DNA from: Periconia sp. R9002
Taxonomy: Eukaryota > Ascomycota > Dothideomycetes > Pleosporales > Periconiaceae
Direction: 5' to 3'
Length of the DNA stretch: 64,000 nt
NCBI GenBank assembly: GCA_023627715.1
Contig: JAMAHW010000045.1
Coordinates: 231,435-295,434, forward strand
Shown here: in pieces, positions 24,201 to 34,590 of the stretch
Layout: every line of letters starts with the position of its first letter
Numbering within the stretch: position 1 is the stretch's first letter
Made by a program: the position numbers and the translations under genes
Notes under the pieces: generated by a model
Told to the model about the DNA's origin: nothing
The model's database searches: none
Seen by the model: the letters and a program-made list of their open reading frames with translations, nothing else

Positions 24201-26249
24201 TTTGATGTCCTACTAAGTTCTATGGTCTCGTGTACAACTGTTCAAGGGAGCGGTGTTCTTTTCTCTATTACTTTCAGTTCTTAACTCCTTGGAGAAACTG
24301 TCGATGACTTACTTTATGGACTTCGTGCTAGTGACAAAAGATGTAAATCAATCAGTATTGCTTCTTTCGATCTTAGATCTTCTGCTCTGTAGAGGAATAT
24401 CACGACACAATCTTTTGAGAGAATTAAAAAAAAAAAGATTGGAAGACTAAGTCGATGGATATATGACGTAAAATGTATTTCGCGAAACTAAACAAAAACA
24501 CTATGAAAGCACTGCTCTACTACGTCAAATGTGAGACCGATTCTCACCGATTCCTCACCGACACAAAACAAACATTTCGCCAGCACATAAACACGTTACG
24601 TTTGCATCTTCTAGTGGTATGAATGCATGCCAGTATCTTTGAAAACGGCACATATACCGGCAAGAAATTTAAAAGGCAGTAAGCGTATAGCTGTGACAAA
24701 ACCCCCGTGTTCTCGGTTAAAAAGATGGCATGATTAGACAACCTCATGATACTATCCCTGTTTCCTGCTCGGGACATGCGGTGCTGTTGACTGATCAGCG
24801 TGGAATTGAGTTTTGACTAATCCATTTAACAGGCGGCAGCATCCGGCGCCGAGTGGCTGTCAAAGCCATTGCGACTTCCGGAGGTGAAATGACAAAAAGC
24901 TTCAAGCTGACCGCTCTTGACCTTGTATACAGCTCTAGATCTTAGCAGCGGTGTGCTCAAAGGCTTGGTAAGAGAACAAGGTTTCGGGTAGATTTCCGAT
25001 TGAGTACGCTTCAGTCATTAGTCCACTAATGTGGAACAAGATTTCGGGTGATATCACGTTAATGGTACTTCACTCAAAAGTGGAGGTACATTAGTGGAAC
25101 ACAACCCATTAGGCGGGTTAATCTTCAACAACACGTTGATCATCATAATCCTCCCTTTCTTGCATTAATGGATTTGTATGCACATGAGGGCCACTAGCGG
25201 GGGTCAAGTTCGGGTTTCACCCCTCCCCAACCCGGAATACTACAACAAGAGGTTGGCTAGGATGACACCTTGTGTTCAATCACGATGCGTCAAAACCCTA
25301 TCTGTTTCTAACTCTTATAGCAATGCATTGATTATCACTGAATGTTCTTCGTTCTTTCTCTTTCCCCATCCAGAACTCGGGTCAATTCTCATATGGGTGC
25401 CCTGCATGCAATCTTCGATCTGAAGGAAATGAGAACAACGATGCATAACTGCAATACTCTTGTCTCAGTAAAGTTCTCTGCATCAGAGATAATGAGCTCA
25501 GTGGCCCTGTTGTAACAGACCCTTCATCGTAGAAAGTCAGTCATGTTTTTCGTTTCCTTTTCCCCCGCATTTTCCAATTTTTGGGGACCAAAAACCTGGT
25601 ATTGGTGCCAACGATCCTACAGAGTCAAATCTTATCTTGCCCTGAATCCAATTTTTATTTTTCTTGGGATGGGGGAGCCGAAATGTAATCATCGCTCGAG
25701 AACCTTTTTGTTTTTTTTTTTTTATGTTTTTTGGAGATCTTCAATCGGGGTTTTGCGTCATTTGAAAAAGCTAAAATGAAATTATCGCCGAGATCACGTA
25801 ATGTGAACTCCGACACCATGCACAATTAAATTCTCAATAACAACTCTGCTGTGCTTAAGGATTTTGTAGTACTTCCAATTTCAAAAGACATGCACTACAT
25901 GCTCCAATAAGATCTACAGATATGCCAGCCATATATCACATCCTGTTCACCGGGAATTCTCGTGGCCACTAGACGTCAGATAGGACGCCGAGAAACAAAC
26001 TCCATCGGGGGCACTATGTCATTGTAGGGTTCTGGACTAAGTCTTGTCCCTGATATTTGCGTATCGTAACACTTCACCGCCCATGCTCGTTTGGCTAGCC
26101 GCACCTGGTCATCCACTGTTGTTTTATTGTGGATTGTTTCCCTGTCTTTAGGGTGGCACATGTAGCTTCTTCCATTGATTATTGTTGTCCCTCCCCAAAT
26201 TCATCAATCCTACATCTTTAAACAATCTCTTTTGAACCACACTCTGATC
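24201..26249. promoter_or_regulatory. 2-kb divergent promoter region between NRPS and P450 genes
   Basis: The NRPS (minus) and the P450 (plus) start from opposite ends of this gene-free region, so control may be shared. The clearest structure is at 24974-25100: two imperfect 19-20-base direct repeats and a pair of inverted TCCACTAATGT/ACATTAGTGGA arms. The remainder has poly-T runs and short frames without motifs. No regulator gene is present. Confidence 0.5.
24974..25052 (+). repeat. pair of imperfect direct repeats (GAACAAGRTTTCGGGT) 60 bases apart
   Basis: Copy 1 is at 24974-24993 and copy 2 at 25034-25052. They share GAACAAG-TTTCGGGT with one substitution and then diverge at the end. GTGGAACA also appears at 25031 and again at 25094. 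They are placed in the middle of the divergent NRPS/P450 promoter, so a protein-binding role is possible but unproven. Confidence 0.6.
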
Positions 26250-28011
26250 ATGATTCAAGGGTTTTCATCCATTTTTAGCCACTACTGGCTTGCGCTCGCC
26301 ATCTTTGGAGCGGCATTTTATTTTATACGGAACTATTTTACCAGAGGTTTGAACAAGTATCCTGGGCCTTTTTTTTGCGCTATCAGCAATTGGTACAGAC
26401 TTTACAAAGTGTGTCAACGTCGGCCAGAAAAATGGCACATTGAGTTGCACGAAAAACACGGCGATGTCGTCCGACTCGGTCCGAACTGCCTCTCTTTTAG
26501 CAGCCCAGAAGCTGTCAAAGTCATATATGCCCTAGGAAAAGGTTTTACAAAGGTAACTTGAATCTCTGCCTCGGAACATGGCAGACAAATTTGAACTTTA
26601 TTAGTCAGACTTTTACCCAGTTCAAATGGCGACATCGAAAGAAGGCAAGAAACTTCCGACCCTGTTCAGCACCCAATCTGAGGAATACCACTCCGAGTTG
26701 AAACGCAGCGTCAACAGTGCTTTTTCAATGTCTGCACAGATGCGATACGAACCAGTTTTCGATTCTGTCAATCATATCTTCCTTAATCAAACACGGGCGC
26801 GATACGTAGAGACTGGCGAAGTCTGCAACATGTACCAGTGGCTCCAATTCTACACTTACGATGTCATTGGTGAACTGGTATACTCCAGAAGACATGGATT
26901 CTTGGAGACCAATCACGACATCGAAGGAATTGTACAAGCGAATTCGGCTTTGTTCGATTATGCTGCAGTAGTATGTACAATTACCAATGCCTAGATGCAA
27001 AACTAATTGCAACGAAGATAGGACAAATCCCGGTGCTGGATCGACTCTGGAAGAAAAATCCACTCAAACTGTTGGCAGCAAAGTACGGGTTGCTGGACTC
27101 CTCTTATGGTGTTTCCCGCTTTGCCCGAGCCCGTCTTGCAGAACGACACCCGTCCGGCATAACTGCGTTTTCCAAGGATAATTTTGCCTGGCAGCAAGAA
27201 AGCTCTCAAATACCGCCTGACTTCCTCTCTCGCTTTATTCAAGCCAAGCATGACCGGCCAGACTTTTTCAACGATGAGCTTGTGGTTACAATGTGTGTCT
27301 CCATGGCATTCGCTGGCTCAGAGCCGGCTGCTGTATCTATCAGCATGATACTGCTCTGTTTGCTTCAGAACCAGGAATGTCTACAAAAGGTCCGCCATGA
27401 ACTGGACCAGAAGGCGTCAAAAGGTCATTTCCAAGACAACATATGTGGAACGGTAACGTGGGCTGAAAGTCAAGGTCTACCTTACTTTGATGCTTGTGTG
27501 AAAGAGGCCTTTCGACTGCACCCAGCCCCAGGTTTGCCCTTTGAAAGAGTTGTTCCAGAGAGCGGGGTACAAATACAGGGCCAGTTCATCCAAGGTGGCA
27601 CGATTGTAGGATGCAATGCTTGGGCTGTTCATCGACGAAGCGAGGTTTTTGGGGAAGACGTTGAGTCCTACCGACCTGAGCGTTGGCTTCCAGACGATGC
27701 TAAGAACAGAGCTTCAGAGATTGCTAGAATCAAGGAAATGGAATACTGCATTATGAGTTTCGGGAAGGGTCCGAGAGTGTGCCTTGGCAAGCACATTGGT
27801 ATGATGGAAGTTTACAAGCTGGTCCCTATGATGTTTCGTAGATTCGAGGTGAGTATCGCTTTCTGAGTTTCAATGCTATTGCTAAAAAGGTTTGAAGATT
27901 GAACTGCAAGACTCGACTCGTTATTCGCGATTTCGTAATGGTTGGTTTGTCCGGCCACTTGATTTCAAGGTAAAAATGAAAGAGCGCGAGCTAGTTTTGC
28001 CTACGGAGTAG
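26250..28011 (+). CDS. cytochrome P450, pisatin-demethylase-like (fungal secondary metabolism type)
   Basis: The predicted 537-residue monooxygenase has four exons: 26250-26552, 26605-26970, 27018-27848 and 27898-28011. The introns are 47-52 nt and all phase 0. The ATG at 26250 is the first in frame and is followed by a membrane anchor (about residues 10-30). A proline hinge region reads KYPGPF. The I-helix has FAGSEPAAVS, where the usual Thr is replaced. The K-helix is KEAFRLHP, the PERW segment is YRPERWLPDD, and the haem loop is FGKGPRVCLGKHIG with Cys near residue 478. These motifs match the pisatin demethylase-like group, which hydroxylates or O-demethylates aromatic and peptide substrates. 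It is divergent from the NRPS and convergent with the methyltransferase, which supports a tailoring role; the exact reaction cannot be told. Confidence 0.88.
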
Positions 28012-28653
28012 ACGGGGGGTTACTGGGATGCCGAAACTTGTTGTATTTAGCCTCATCATGATATGAAAAATATAAACATTCATCGCAGAATATTGCACTT
28101 TTACCCCAAATCCACACAAACCAGTGTTTGCACCGTGACTGATTACACCAATCAATGCGAAGAGGAAAACACTTCCGATAAATTTAGACAAATCGGAAAC
28201 CAAGCCGATTAGTCTTCGCCAATTACTATCTGCGACCCATAAGTTTGAGAATCAGCTATTTCGTAACATTTCATTTCCAAATTCTGTTTTGACCGAGTGA
28301 TTTACAGTATAATGTCTGGTAAGTTAGTATTTATAGCATGGTGCGAGGTAGATTCTGACAGTGTAAGGGACATCTAGCAGAGAAGTCGAAGATGACTATC
28401 AGGGTGGCTCCAGGTAGCCGGAGTGACATCAGTCCCAGTCTTACTGATCCACTTTTCTCCCGGGAGCCTGGATAGACCGACAATGACAGCATCCAATCGG
28501 CTTCCGTCAATTTAACTCGTGGCTCACATCTCAATTCACGTGACAGCAGCATCGGGAGACAGTAATTGGATAGTATAAAATACGCTTATTTGATCTGATT
28601 TTTCAGCTCGATGTTTTTCGATACACTATGCTAGGCTATGCAACTGTAGGGTT
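28012..28653. other. spacer between convergent P450 and O-methyltransferase genes
   Basis: This 642-base stretch holds the 3' flanks of two converging genes. I see no gene, repeat or hairpin that stands out. Confidence 0.5.
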
Positions 28654-29473
28654 TCAATCACGTAAACGTCCCATCCCAAGCCCATCAAACATTGGCAGCA
28701 AAAAAGTATCGAATCGATCATGGCTTGCCAAAGCTTTATTGAAGTCGTCCAGGGCCTGGAAGTCCGCCGGAGTCCACTTTCGTTCGCCTTTCTGAAGCGG
28801 GGCAGAGGACCAGGGGTTTGAGGGCGAAGAGTCGGCGACAAGACCTCGCCGAAGAACATTGTCAGCCAACACGATCCCTCCCTCCTTCAGAAGGCGAGTA
28901 CCACCCTTTTTTGGGTCCGAAAGTGACGCAATCAGCGAGAGGTACTTCGGATAAGACGGCTTGTCTGCATCGATAAATATCATATCGAAAGGCTCTTCCA
29001 GGGTAGATATCAGGCTAAGAATGGACTCTCCCGCATCCCCAACCAACACCTCTGTATTCGTGATCCGTTCACGTTGCAGTGTCTCCTTGGCAATCGAAGC
29101 GTATTCGGGGTCGAACTCCAAAGTTGTGACATGGCCATGGCGCCCGACCGCCTCGGACCAGGCCAGCGTGGAGAACCCGATATACGTGCCAATTTCCAAG
29201 ACTAGTCAATTTTGTGATCAGATTACATCGTAAAGCACACAAACACACGTCATAGCACTTACTGCGTTTGGCCCCAAGAGCTTTCACAAACCAGATGTGG
29301 AATTGAGCTTGTAGCGGTGAAATCATGTAGAACGATTTTTCCTGGGTTTCCAAAGCCCAGCCGTGAACGTTGGAAATGGTCGGAGAGAGTGTGGTGGAGT
29401 GATTGAAGGCATACTCGCCAACGGCTTTTCCAACGTGCTCATTGGGATATAGTTGGGTGTGAATTTCTCTCAT
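28654..29473 (-). CDS. cation-dependent O-methyltransferase (caffeoyl-CoA / catechol OMT type)
   Basis: The predicted 252-residue cytosolic enzyme has two exons, 29473-29263 and 29201-28654. The 61-nt intron (GTAAGT...CTAG) rebuilds an Ile, giving AKRILEIGTYIGFSTLAWS, the SAM-binding motif I of this family. The metal-binding Asp segment is FIDADKPSYPKYL, and the second acidic pair is LADNVLRRG. The N-terminal part contains MISPLQAQFHIWFVKALGAK, which matches the family's substrate-lid region. Members transfer methyl from SAM to one hydroxyl of vicinal diphenols using a divalent metal. It sits head to head with a 3-dehydroshikimate dehydratase gene 600 bases away, and that family's product, protocatechuate, is a catechol. 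A matching substrate is therefore an attractive inference, not a demonstrated one. The gene is complete. Confidence 0.9.
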
Positions 29474-30073
29474 GGTTTGCCTTGTATAAAGAACTGGATC
29501 ATTCTACAATAAAGCGCACTTCCACGATTATATATGTTGAATTTTGGTCTGACTACATCTCTTATTCTCGTACTAAGCTACCCACATCCGACGCCACCTA
29601 TCGGGGTGGGTGGAGGGAGCCCATCATCTCATCCTGTATTTTCGTAAAAGCTTGTTTTCTATCGGTGAGCAAAGTGCATATTGAAGGCCACGTACACAAG
29701 CACCTAAATCTGCTCTCACCAGCATTGAACTTGAAACTCTCCGACTCCGGCATGTTGATTGGTCATCCCGGAAATTATTTCAGTCCCCAAAAGTTCCGCC
29801 TTTTTTTTGTTTTTTTCTTAGGCGTTTCGAATTTTACTTTTTCAGATATTTCTCGAACTAGGTTTACACAGGGTACGTAGTGCTCCGTATCATTGATACC
29901 GTACACAAATGTAAACGTATAAAATTACTTCTCATCAAGACAGTGTCGTGCCCTCAAAACATTTCTCACGCCTTTTCTAGGGGGTTTCAATATCAATCAG
30001 TTTTTCCAGAATTTGAGATCTTTCTTCACTCTCTTTCGCGTACATAGCGATTCTCATTACACATTTTTCCAAC
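29474..30073. promoter_or_regulatory. 600-base divergent promoter between O-methyltransferase and dehydroshikimate dehydratase
   Basis: Two genes start from the ends of this region in opposite directions, so coordinated expression is plausible. It contains a GGGGTGGGTGG tract near 29600 and poly-T runs near 29810. I could not identify a binding site shared with the NRPS promoter by eye. Confidence 0.45.
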
Positions 30074-31087
30074 ATGCCGTGTCTCCCTTCTATATCTTCA
30101 ATTTCCCTCGGAAGGTGCTATGCAGGACATTCTTTGGAGAACAAACTTCTTGAGGCCGCCAGGCACGGTATCCAGGGAATAGAACTTTTCTACGAGGACC
30201 TCAACGATTTTGCTCAAAGACACAAACAAAAAGATATACCCACTGCAGCCAAGGCCATACGTTCTCTGTGTAATGATTTGGGATTGAAAATCATATCTCT
30301 GCAAGCTTTCATGCATTATGAAGGGCTTCTCAACCTCGGAAGACACGAGGAGAGAATCAAAGAAATGCAACTCTGGATTGAGCTAGCCAAAGCACTCGGA
30401 ACCAACATGATCCTTATCCCCTCGACCTTTCTTTCCAAGAAGGACATTTCCGGAAAAATTGATGATATCGTATTCGATCTTCGCAAGATAGCCGACCTCG
30501 GCGCGGAACAAGCGCCTGACATTCGCTTTGCATACGAAAGTCTGTGCTGGGGAACGTATGTTGATAAGTGGGAACAATGTTGGGATATTGTTGAGCGTGT
30601 CAATCGTGCGAATTTCGGAATTTGTTTAGACAGCTTCAACATCCTTGGTAGAATATACGCCGATCCTACATCTCCCACAGGTCTCACGAGCAATGCAGAA
30701 GAAGAAGTAAAGGCATCAACGGAACGTCTTCTTCGGACCATCAAGCCCAATGTAAACAAGCTCTTTTGTGTTCAAATTGTGGATGCGGAGCGCCTAGACG
30801 CGCCACTGGTGCCTGGGCATCCATTTTACAACCCAGAACAGCCGGCCCGCATGAGTTGGAGCCGAAACTGTCGTCTCTTCTACGGCGAAGTGAGTAGAGG
30901 AGCATATCTTCCTGTCCGTGATATCATGGATACTATTGTCAATCAAATTGGGTATAATGGCTGGATCAGCATGGAGTTGTTCAATCGAGATATGGAGAAG
31001 AGGGGCAGGGCTGTTCCTATTGATCTGGCAAGCAGAGCGGAGGAAAGTTGGCAGAAACTGGTGGCTGATCTAGGGCTGAAGGCTTAG
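30074..31087 (+). CDS. 3-dehydroshikimate dehydratase (AP-endonuclease-2 type TIM barrel)
   Basis: The 337-residue single-exon protein matches fungal 3-dehydroshikimate dehydratases (qa-4 type), which convert 3-dehydroshikimate to protocatechuate (3,4-dihydroxybenzoate). Family phrases are GIQGIELFYEDL near the start, FAYESLCWGTYVDKWEQCWD, NFGICLDSFNILGRIYADP, FCVQIVDAERL, ARMSWSRN and WISMELFNRD. The Glu, Asp, Gln and Glu in these four strand ends form the metal site usual for this barrel fold. The length is normal for the one-domain fungal enzyme. In sugar or quinate use this gene sits with qa genes. Here no quinate genes are present, and its neighbours are an O-methyltransferase, a P450 and an NRPS. 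That context suggests it supplies a catechol acid to a secondary metabolite, as AsbF-type enzymes do in bacterial petrobactin synthesis. A purely catabolic role remains possible. Confidence 0.87.
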   Translation: MPCLPSISSISLGRCYAGHSLENKLLEAARHGIQGIELFYEDLNDFAQRHKQKDIPTAAKAIRSLCNDLGLKIISLQAFMHYEGLLNLGRHEERIKEMQLWIELAKALGTNMILIPSTFLSKKDISGKIDDIVFDLRKIADLGAEQAPDIRFAYESLCWGTYVDKWEQCWDIVERVNRANFGICLDSFNILGRIYADPTSPTGLTSNAEEEVKASTERLLRTIKPNVNKLFCVQIVDAERLDAPLVPGHPFYNPEQPARMSWSRNCRLFYGEVSRGAYLPVRDIMDTIVNQIGYNGWISMELFNRDMEKRGRAVPIDLASRAEESWQKLVADLGLKA

Positions 31088-33291
31088 GGAATGGTAGAAA
31101 AGGGATTATTAAAAATTTCTACAGTCAATAAAGAGTCCCTCACTCGCTTTCAGATTCTTCGTAGATTTTAAGTGATGTGTTGGTTCATGGCTGGAGTGGG
31201 TTGACGGCCTGAACCATCTCACCAGGTTTCAGCTGATCACGTCCTAACTTTCCACCTTTATTGCTCCGCAAATATAACTGCAATCAAAGAAATTGTACGG
31301 CCTTAAATAATTGGGATTGTTCGTCTATGTCGACACCGCAAGTAATCAAATACTTTGCGACAAATCTACAACATATCTTTGGTACAGCCTTAAAGAGCAT
31401 TATTAGACCTACTAAACCATCAATCCAACCACGCACCCTTTCTACTCACATTCTTGGACCCCTCTCCTTCTTGAACTTTCCCCTTCTGCTTGCGGTTTCC
31501 CCTCCTCCTCCCTCAACTGTAACAATCCTAACACTATCGCCGTCTTCGTTGTTGTTATTCTTGCTATTTCCCTTCTGCTTTCTCGCGCTTGACGGAAGGG
31601 CTGTATCTTGATTCGAGGTATTTCAAAATAAGGGTCTTGCGTCTCTAACATCTTAAAGTGAGGGAGATCATCACGGAAGCGCGAAGACAGAGAATTTATG
31701 TAGTTGTTGGAAGGGTTTGACTGCTGGAGAAGAAGGGGGACTCTAAAACTAACATAACACCAACCCTTTCTCTCTACAAATCCTGGAAACAAAGTCTTCG
31801 ATCCCTGCGTCTTTTCCTAATTTCAAATTAATCTATCCTAGACAAACCACTCTGTTTGTATCTTGTCTTGTTAGGTCTAGAGTGGGATTTAACAACATTT
31901 ATATAGTTTAATTTACCCTCAAAGCTGTTTTTTTCTTGTGCGTGAAAATGCGTTGTGGTTCGGCATCTACTAGTAGCCACAGATTATTTACGTGCTCAGG
32001 CTAGTCTGAAGACAGATGTCGAGGTTTGGGTTTTGGTTTTCGTGTTTGTTAAATCTGTTCGGAAAAAACGATAGCATTGATATCTTCCGCAAACCTTTCC
32101 TTTATAAGAGCGGCGAAGTCGTGAAAGAGGAAAAAAAGAAACATACAACTTCCGCCATACAGACAAAGCATGCTCGCCATCTATCCTCCTCAAAACGGGG
32201 AAAACAAATCCTTTACTACGTCCATTATCAAATATCCATAACTCAACCTCCCCAGCTATCACCTAGCCACCCACACCATCTAAACCCTCCTACATTAACA
32301 AACCCTCTCTAGCACTACTAGAATCCATTCGAATACACTACACCTACACGCACACATACCTCAACACACCCTGCCTACGTCTACTATCCCCAGAGAACGG
32401 GAAAACACTTGTCTACCCTGTCCCCCCTACCGCTACGTCCCTCCCCCTCCAAAAACCTACAAGACCACAACACCACACCCTACATCCTACATCGCACATC
32501 CCACACATACCCCTTTTAAAAAAATTTAGCAACACCATATTCTCCCACCTCCACCAAAATCATCTTACTCCTAAGAGAGGGGGGGAAAGGGAGATAGGTA
32601 GTAGTTCGCTTTACCAACATCTTCACGTTTTATAGATAGGATTGATCTGTCAATCCCTACTGTTAGACATGGTGCTAGTACGGAGCTGTGAAAGTGAGGT
32701 TGAAGTGAGACATAAATACCTAGGTGCTAGATAATTCGTTATCTAAGAGCTATGAATTCTTTTGGGAGAATGCGTTTGGCAATTGCATGATGGGATTGTG
32801 TTTGTAAGGAGGTAGAGTGGTTGGGGTGAGGTGAGGTGTGAGGGCAAGGGGCTGGTTTTTGGGTTGAAGTGTTTGTGTAAGTGTGGGATCTGTTCTTTTG
32901 TCGGTTTATTGCAGTAGCGTGATCCTTGGAATATGCGTAGAAAAGTTCTCCATTTCCTGGAAGGAGTGCAGGTGGGAGAGGGAGGGGGACTATATTGTAC
33001 TTGGTGAAGCGGAGAGCGGCTTTTTTTTAGAATCACAAAGAATGGTAGAGCTATCGCTGCTGTGAGTGGAGGAATTTGGCGTGTAGGGCGCCTCGGAGGT
33101 TCTCTCTAGATGCCATGTCGTAGCGGGGGAGGTCCGTGCGTAGGTACACATTGATAACTACTCCAGGTTGGCGGGTGGTAGGGCGTGATGAGTCGTCACT
33201 TTTTACTTGGAGATAGGTATAAAACACTTTCCCTCATAAAACACAGCGTTTCCGACCTACCTACGTCTTTCGCCTCACACCGCATACAAAC
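31088..33291. other. 2.2-kb intergenic spacer with opposite strand-skew blocks, no gene recognised
   Basis: No open frame here carries a recognisable motif. The stretch at about 32220-32560 is rich in A and C with few G. After about 32690 the same strand becomes rich in G and T with few C until about 33060. The first 100 bases are presumably the 3' flank of the dehydratase gene, and the last few hundred the promoter of the acetyltransferase gene. Confidence 0.5.
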
Positions 33292-33828
33292 ATGAACATG
33301 GAAACCAGACAATGGCACAAGCAGCACAACGGCAGAATCTACACGGTTTCTGCAGCACGCAACCTCCTCCCGCTCTCCTTCGTGCAAGAAGCCTTCGACA
33401 AGCCAGCCATGTACTGGGCGAGTCCGCTCCCGACGTCAACGCTGCAGAAAATGCTGGACAATTCGTGCACGCTGGGGCTCTACGTTACATCGGAGGCAAA
33501 CGAGGAAATGACGGCGATCGGCATGGGGCGCTTAGTAACCGACTACGTGACGCTCGCGTACCTGACAGATGTCTACGTGCTAGACGAATTCCAGGGGTTG
33601 GGGCTGGGGAAGTGGATGTTGCGGTGCTGTCGCGAGCTGGTGGCCGACATGCCGGCGCTGCGGTTCATGGTTCTGCTCACGGGGTCGGCGCAAGCTCAGA
33701 GGCTGTACAGGAAAGAGTTTGGGATGAAGCCCATGGTGAGCGACGAGGTAGGGCTGGCGGCCATGGGGGCGAGGAGGGAGTGGCTGGTGGAGGCACGTCA
33801 GAATCAGATGGAGGAGAAACCGTCTTGA
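33292..33828 (+). CDS. GNAT-family N-acetyltransferase
   Basis: The 178-residue single-exon protein belongs to the GNAT superfamily, which moves acetyl from acetyl-CoA to an amine. The core strand and acetyl-CoA loop is YLTDVYVLDEFQGLGLGKWM (about residues 90-110), containing the Q/R-x-x-G-x-G signature. The later strand FMVLLTGSAQAQRLYRKEFG is the typical helix that follows and ends the fold with GMKPM. The N-terminal part holds a segment for substrate contact (ASPLPTSTLQKML). Two in-frame ATGs open the gene, at 33292 and 33298, and I use the first. The substrate is unknown; small-molecule or protein acetylation are both possible. It lies 2.2 kb beyond the dehydratase, with no sign that it belongs to the NRPS cluster. 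Confidence 0.85.
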   Translation: MNMETRQWHKQHNGRIYTVSAARNLLPLSFVQEAFDKPAMYWASPLPTSTLQKMLDNSCTLGLYVTSEANEEMTAIGMGRLVTDYVTLAYLTDVYVLDEFQGLGLGKWMLRCCRELVADMPALRFMVLLTGSAQAQRLYRKEFGMKPMVSDEVGLAAMGARREWLVEARQNQMEEKPS

Positions 33829-34590
33829 CCTTCACATGGAGATGGGAGGATCCGATGGATGAGCAGTGCATGTCAGACATGCTAGAAGGAGACACAGGGC
33901 CGAGAGCAGGATGCATGGTCAAGATGTTTCGCATGGTGGATTCTGCGTGCGGATCGTAAAAAAGCGAGGGACCAAGGGCATGTCGCGGCGTCGAAACGTG
34001 CTATATCGGCTGCTTTGGGCCTAGCGCCCGAGTGTTAGCACGCCATTCTTTATCGCGACGTCGTTTTTGGCCTGCCCCTCCACTATCCACTACGTACCTA
34101 TCACTAAACACCATTACTTTTCTCTACCCATCCATACCCAACACCGAGTACTTATACATACATACCAACATGAATGGTCTTGCCGCCGCTTCCGCTTTGT
34201 TCCCTTCTCTTTATTCTCGTCCTCCTCGTCCTCCTTCTCTCTCCCTCTTCTTTGTGTCTTTGTGCAGTGACCGGCCCGCCTTCTCTCGCTGCCCCACCTA
34301 CGCTCACGGACTGGACTGACTGGAAATTCGGCCCTGTCCCATCTGGATCCGCAGTGTCCCGACCCTGGGCACCTCCTTCTAGATCTCTGTACTATCTCGT
34401 CCTTATCCTTGGTTGCGGGATTCCGATTCCGACCCCGACTATGCGCACTTGAATGAACCCTTCTTTTTCCCTAGCTGCCTTCGCCACCTGGTTCCTTTAC
34501 TCCCTCGGAGTACCGTCCAAGTGACAAAAAGACAACAAACAAAAAGGAGAAATAGACCAGTGCCGACCAGAAGTGGGATACACATCTGCC
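33829..34590. other. spacer and promoter region ahead of the SIS-domain gene
   Basis: This 760-base stretch has a CT-rich tract around 34190-34260 that resembles fungal promoters or leaders. No separate gene is visible. Confidence 0.45.

Noticed and set aside
24201..26249. An extra small cluster gene (for example an MbtH-like or transporter gene)
   Set aside because: All frames are under 80 codons without motifs; fungal NRPSs normally do not need MbtH partners.
30074..31087. Xylose isomerase or general sugar epimerase for the TIM barrel gene
   Set aside because: The phrases FAYESLCWGTYVD, GICLDSFNILGRIYADP and ARMSWSRN fit fungal 3-dehydroshikimate dehydratase specifically.
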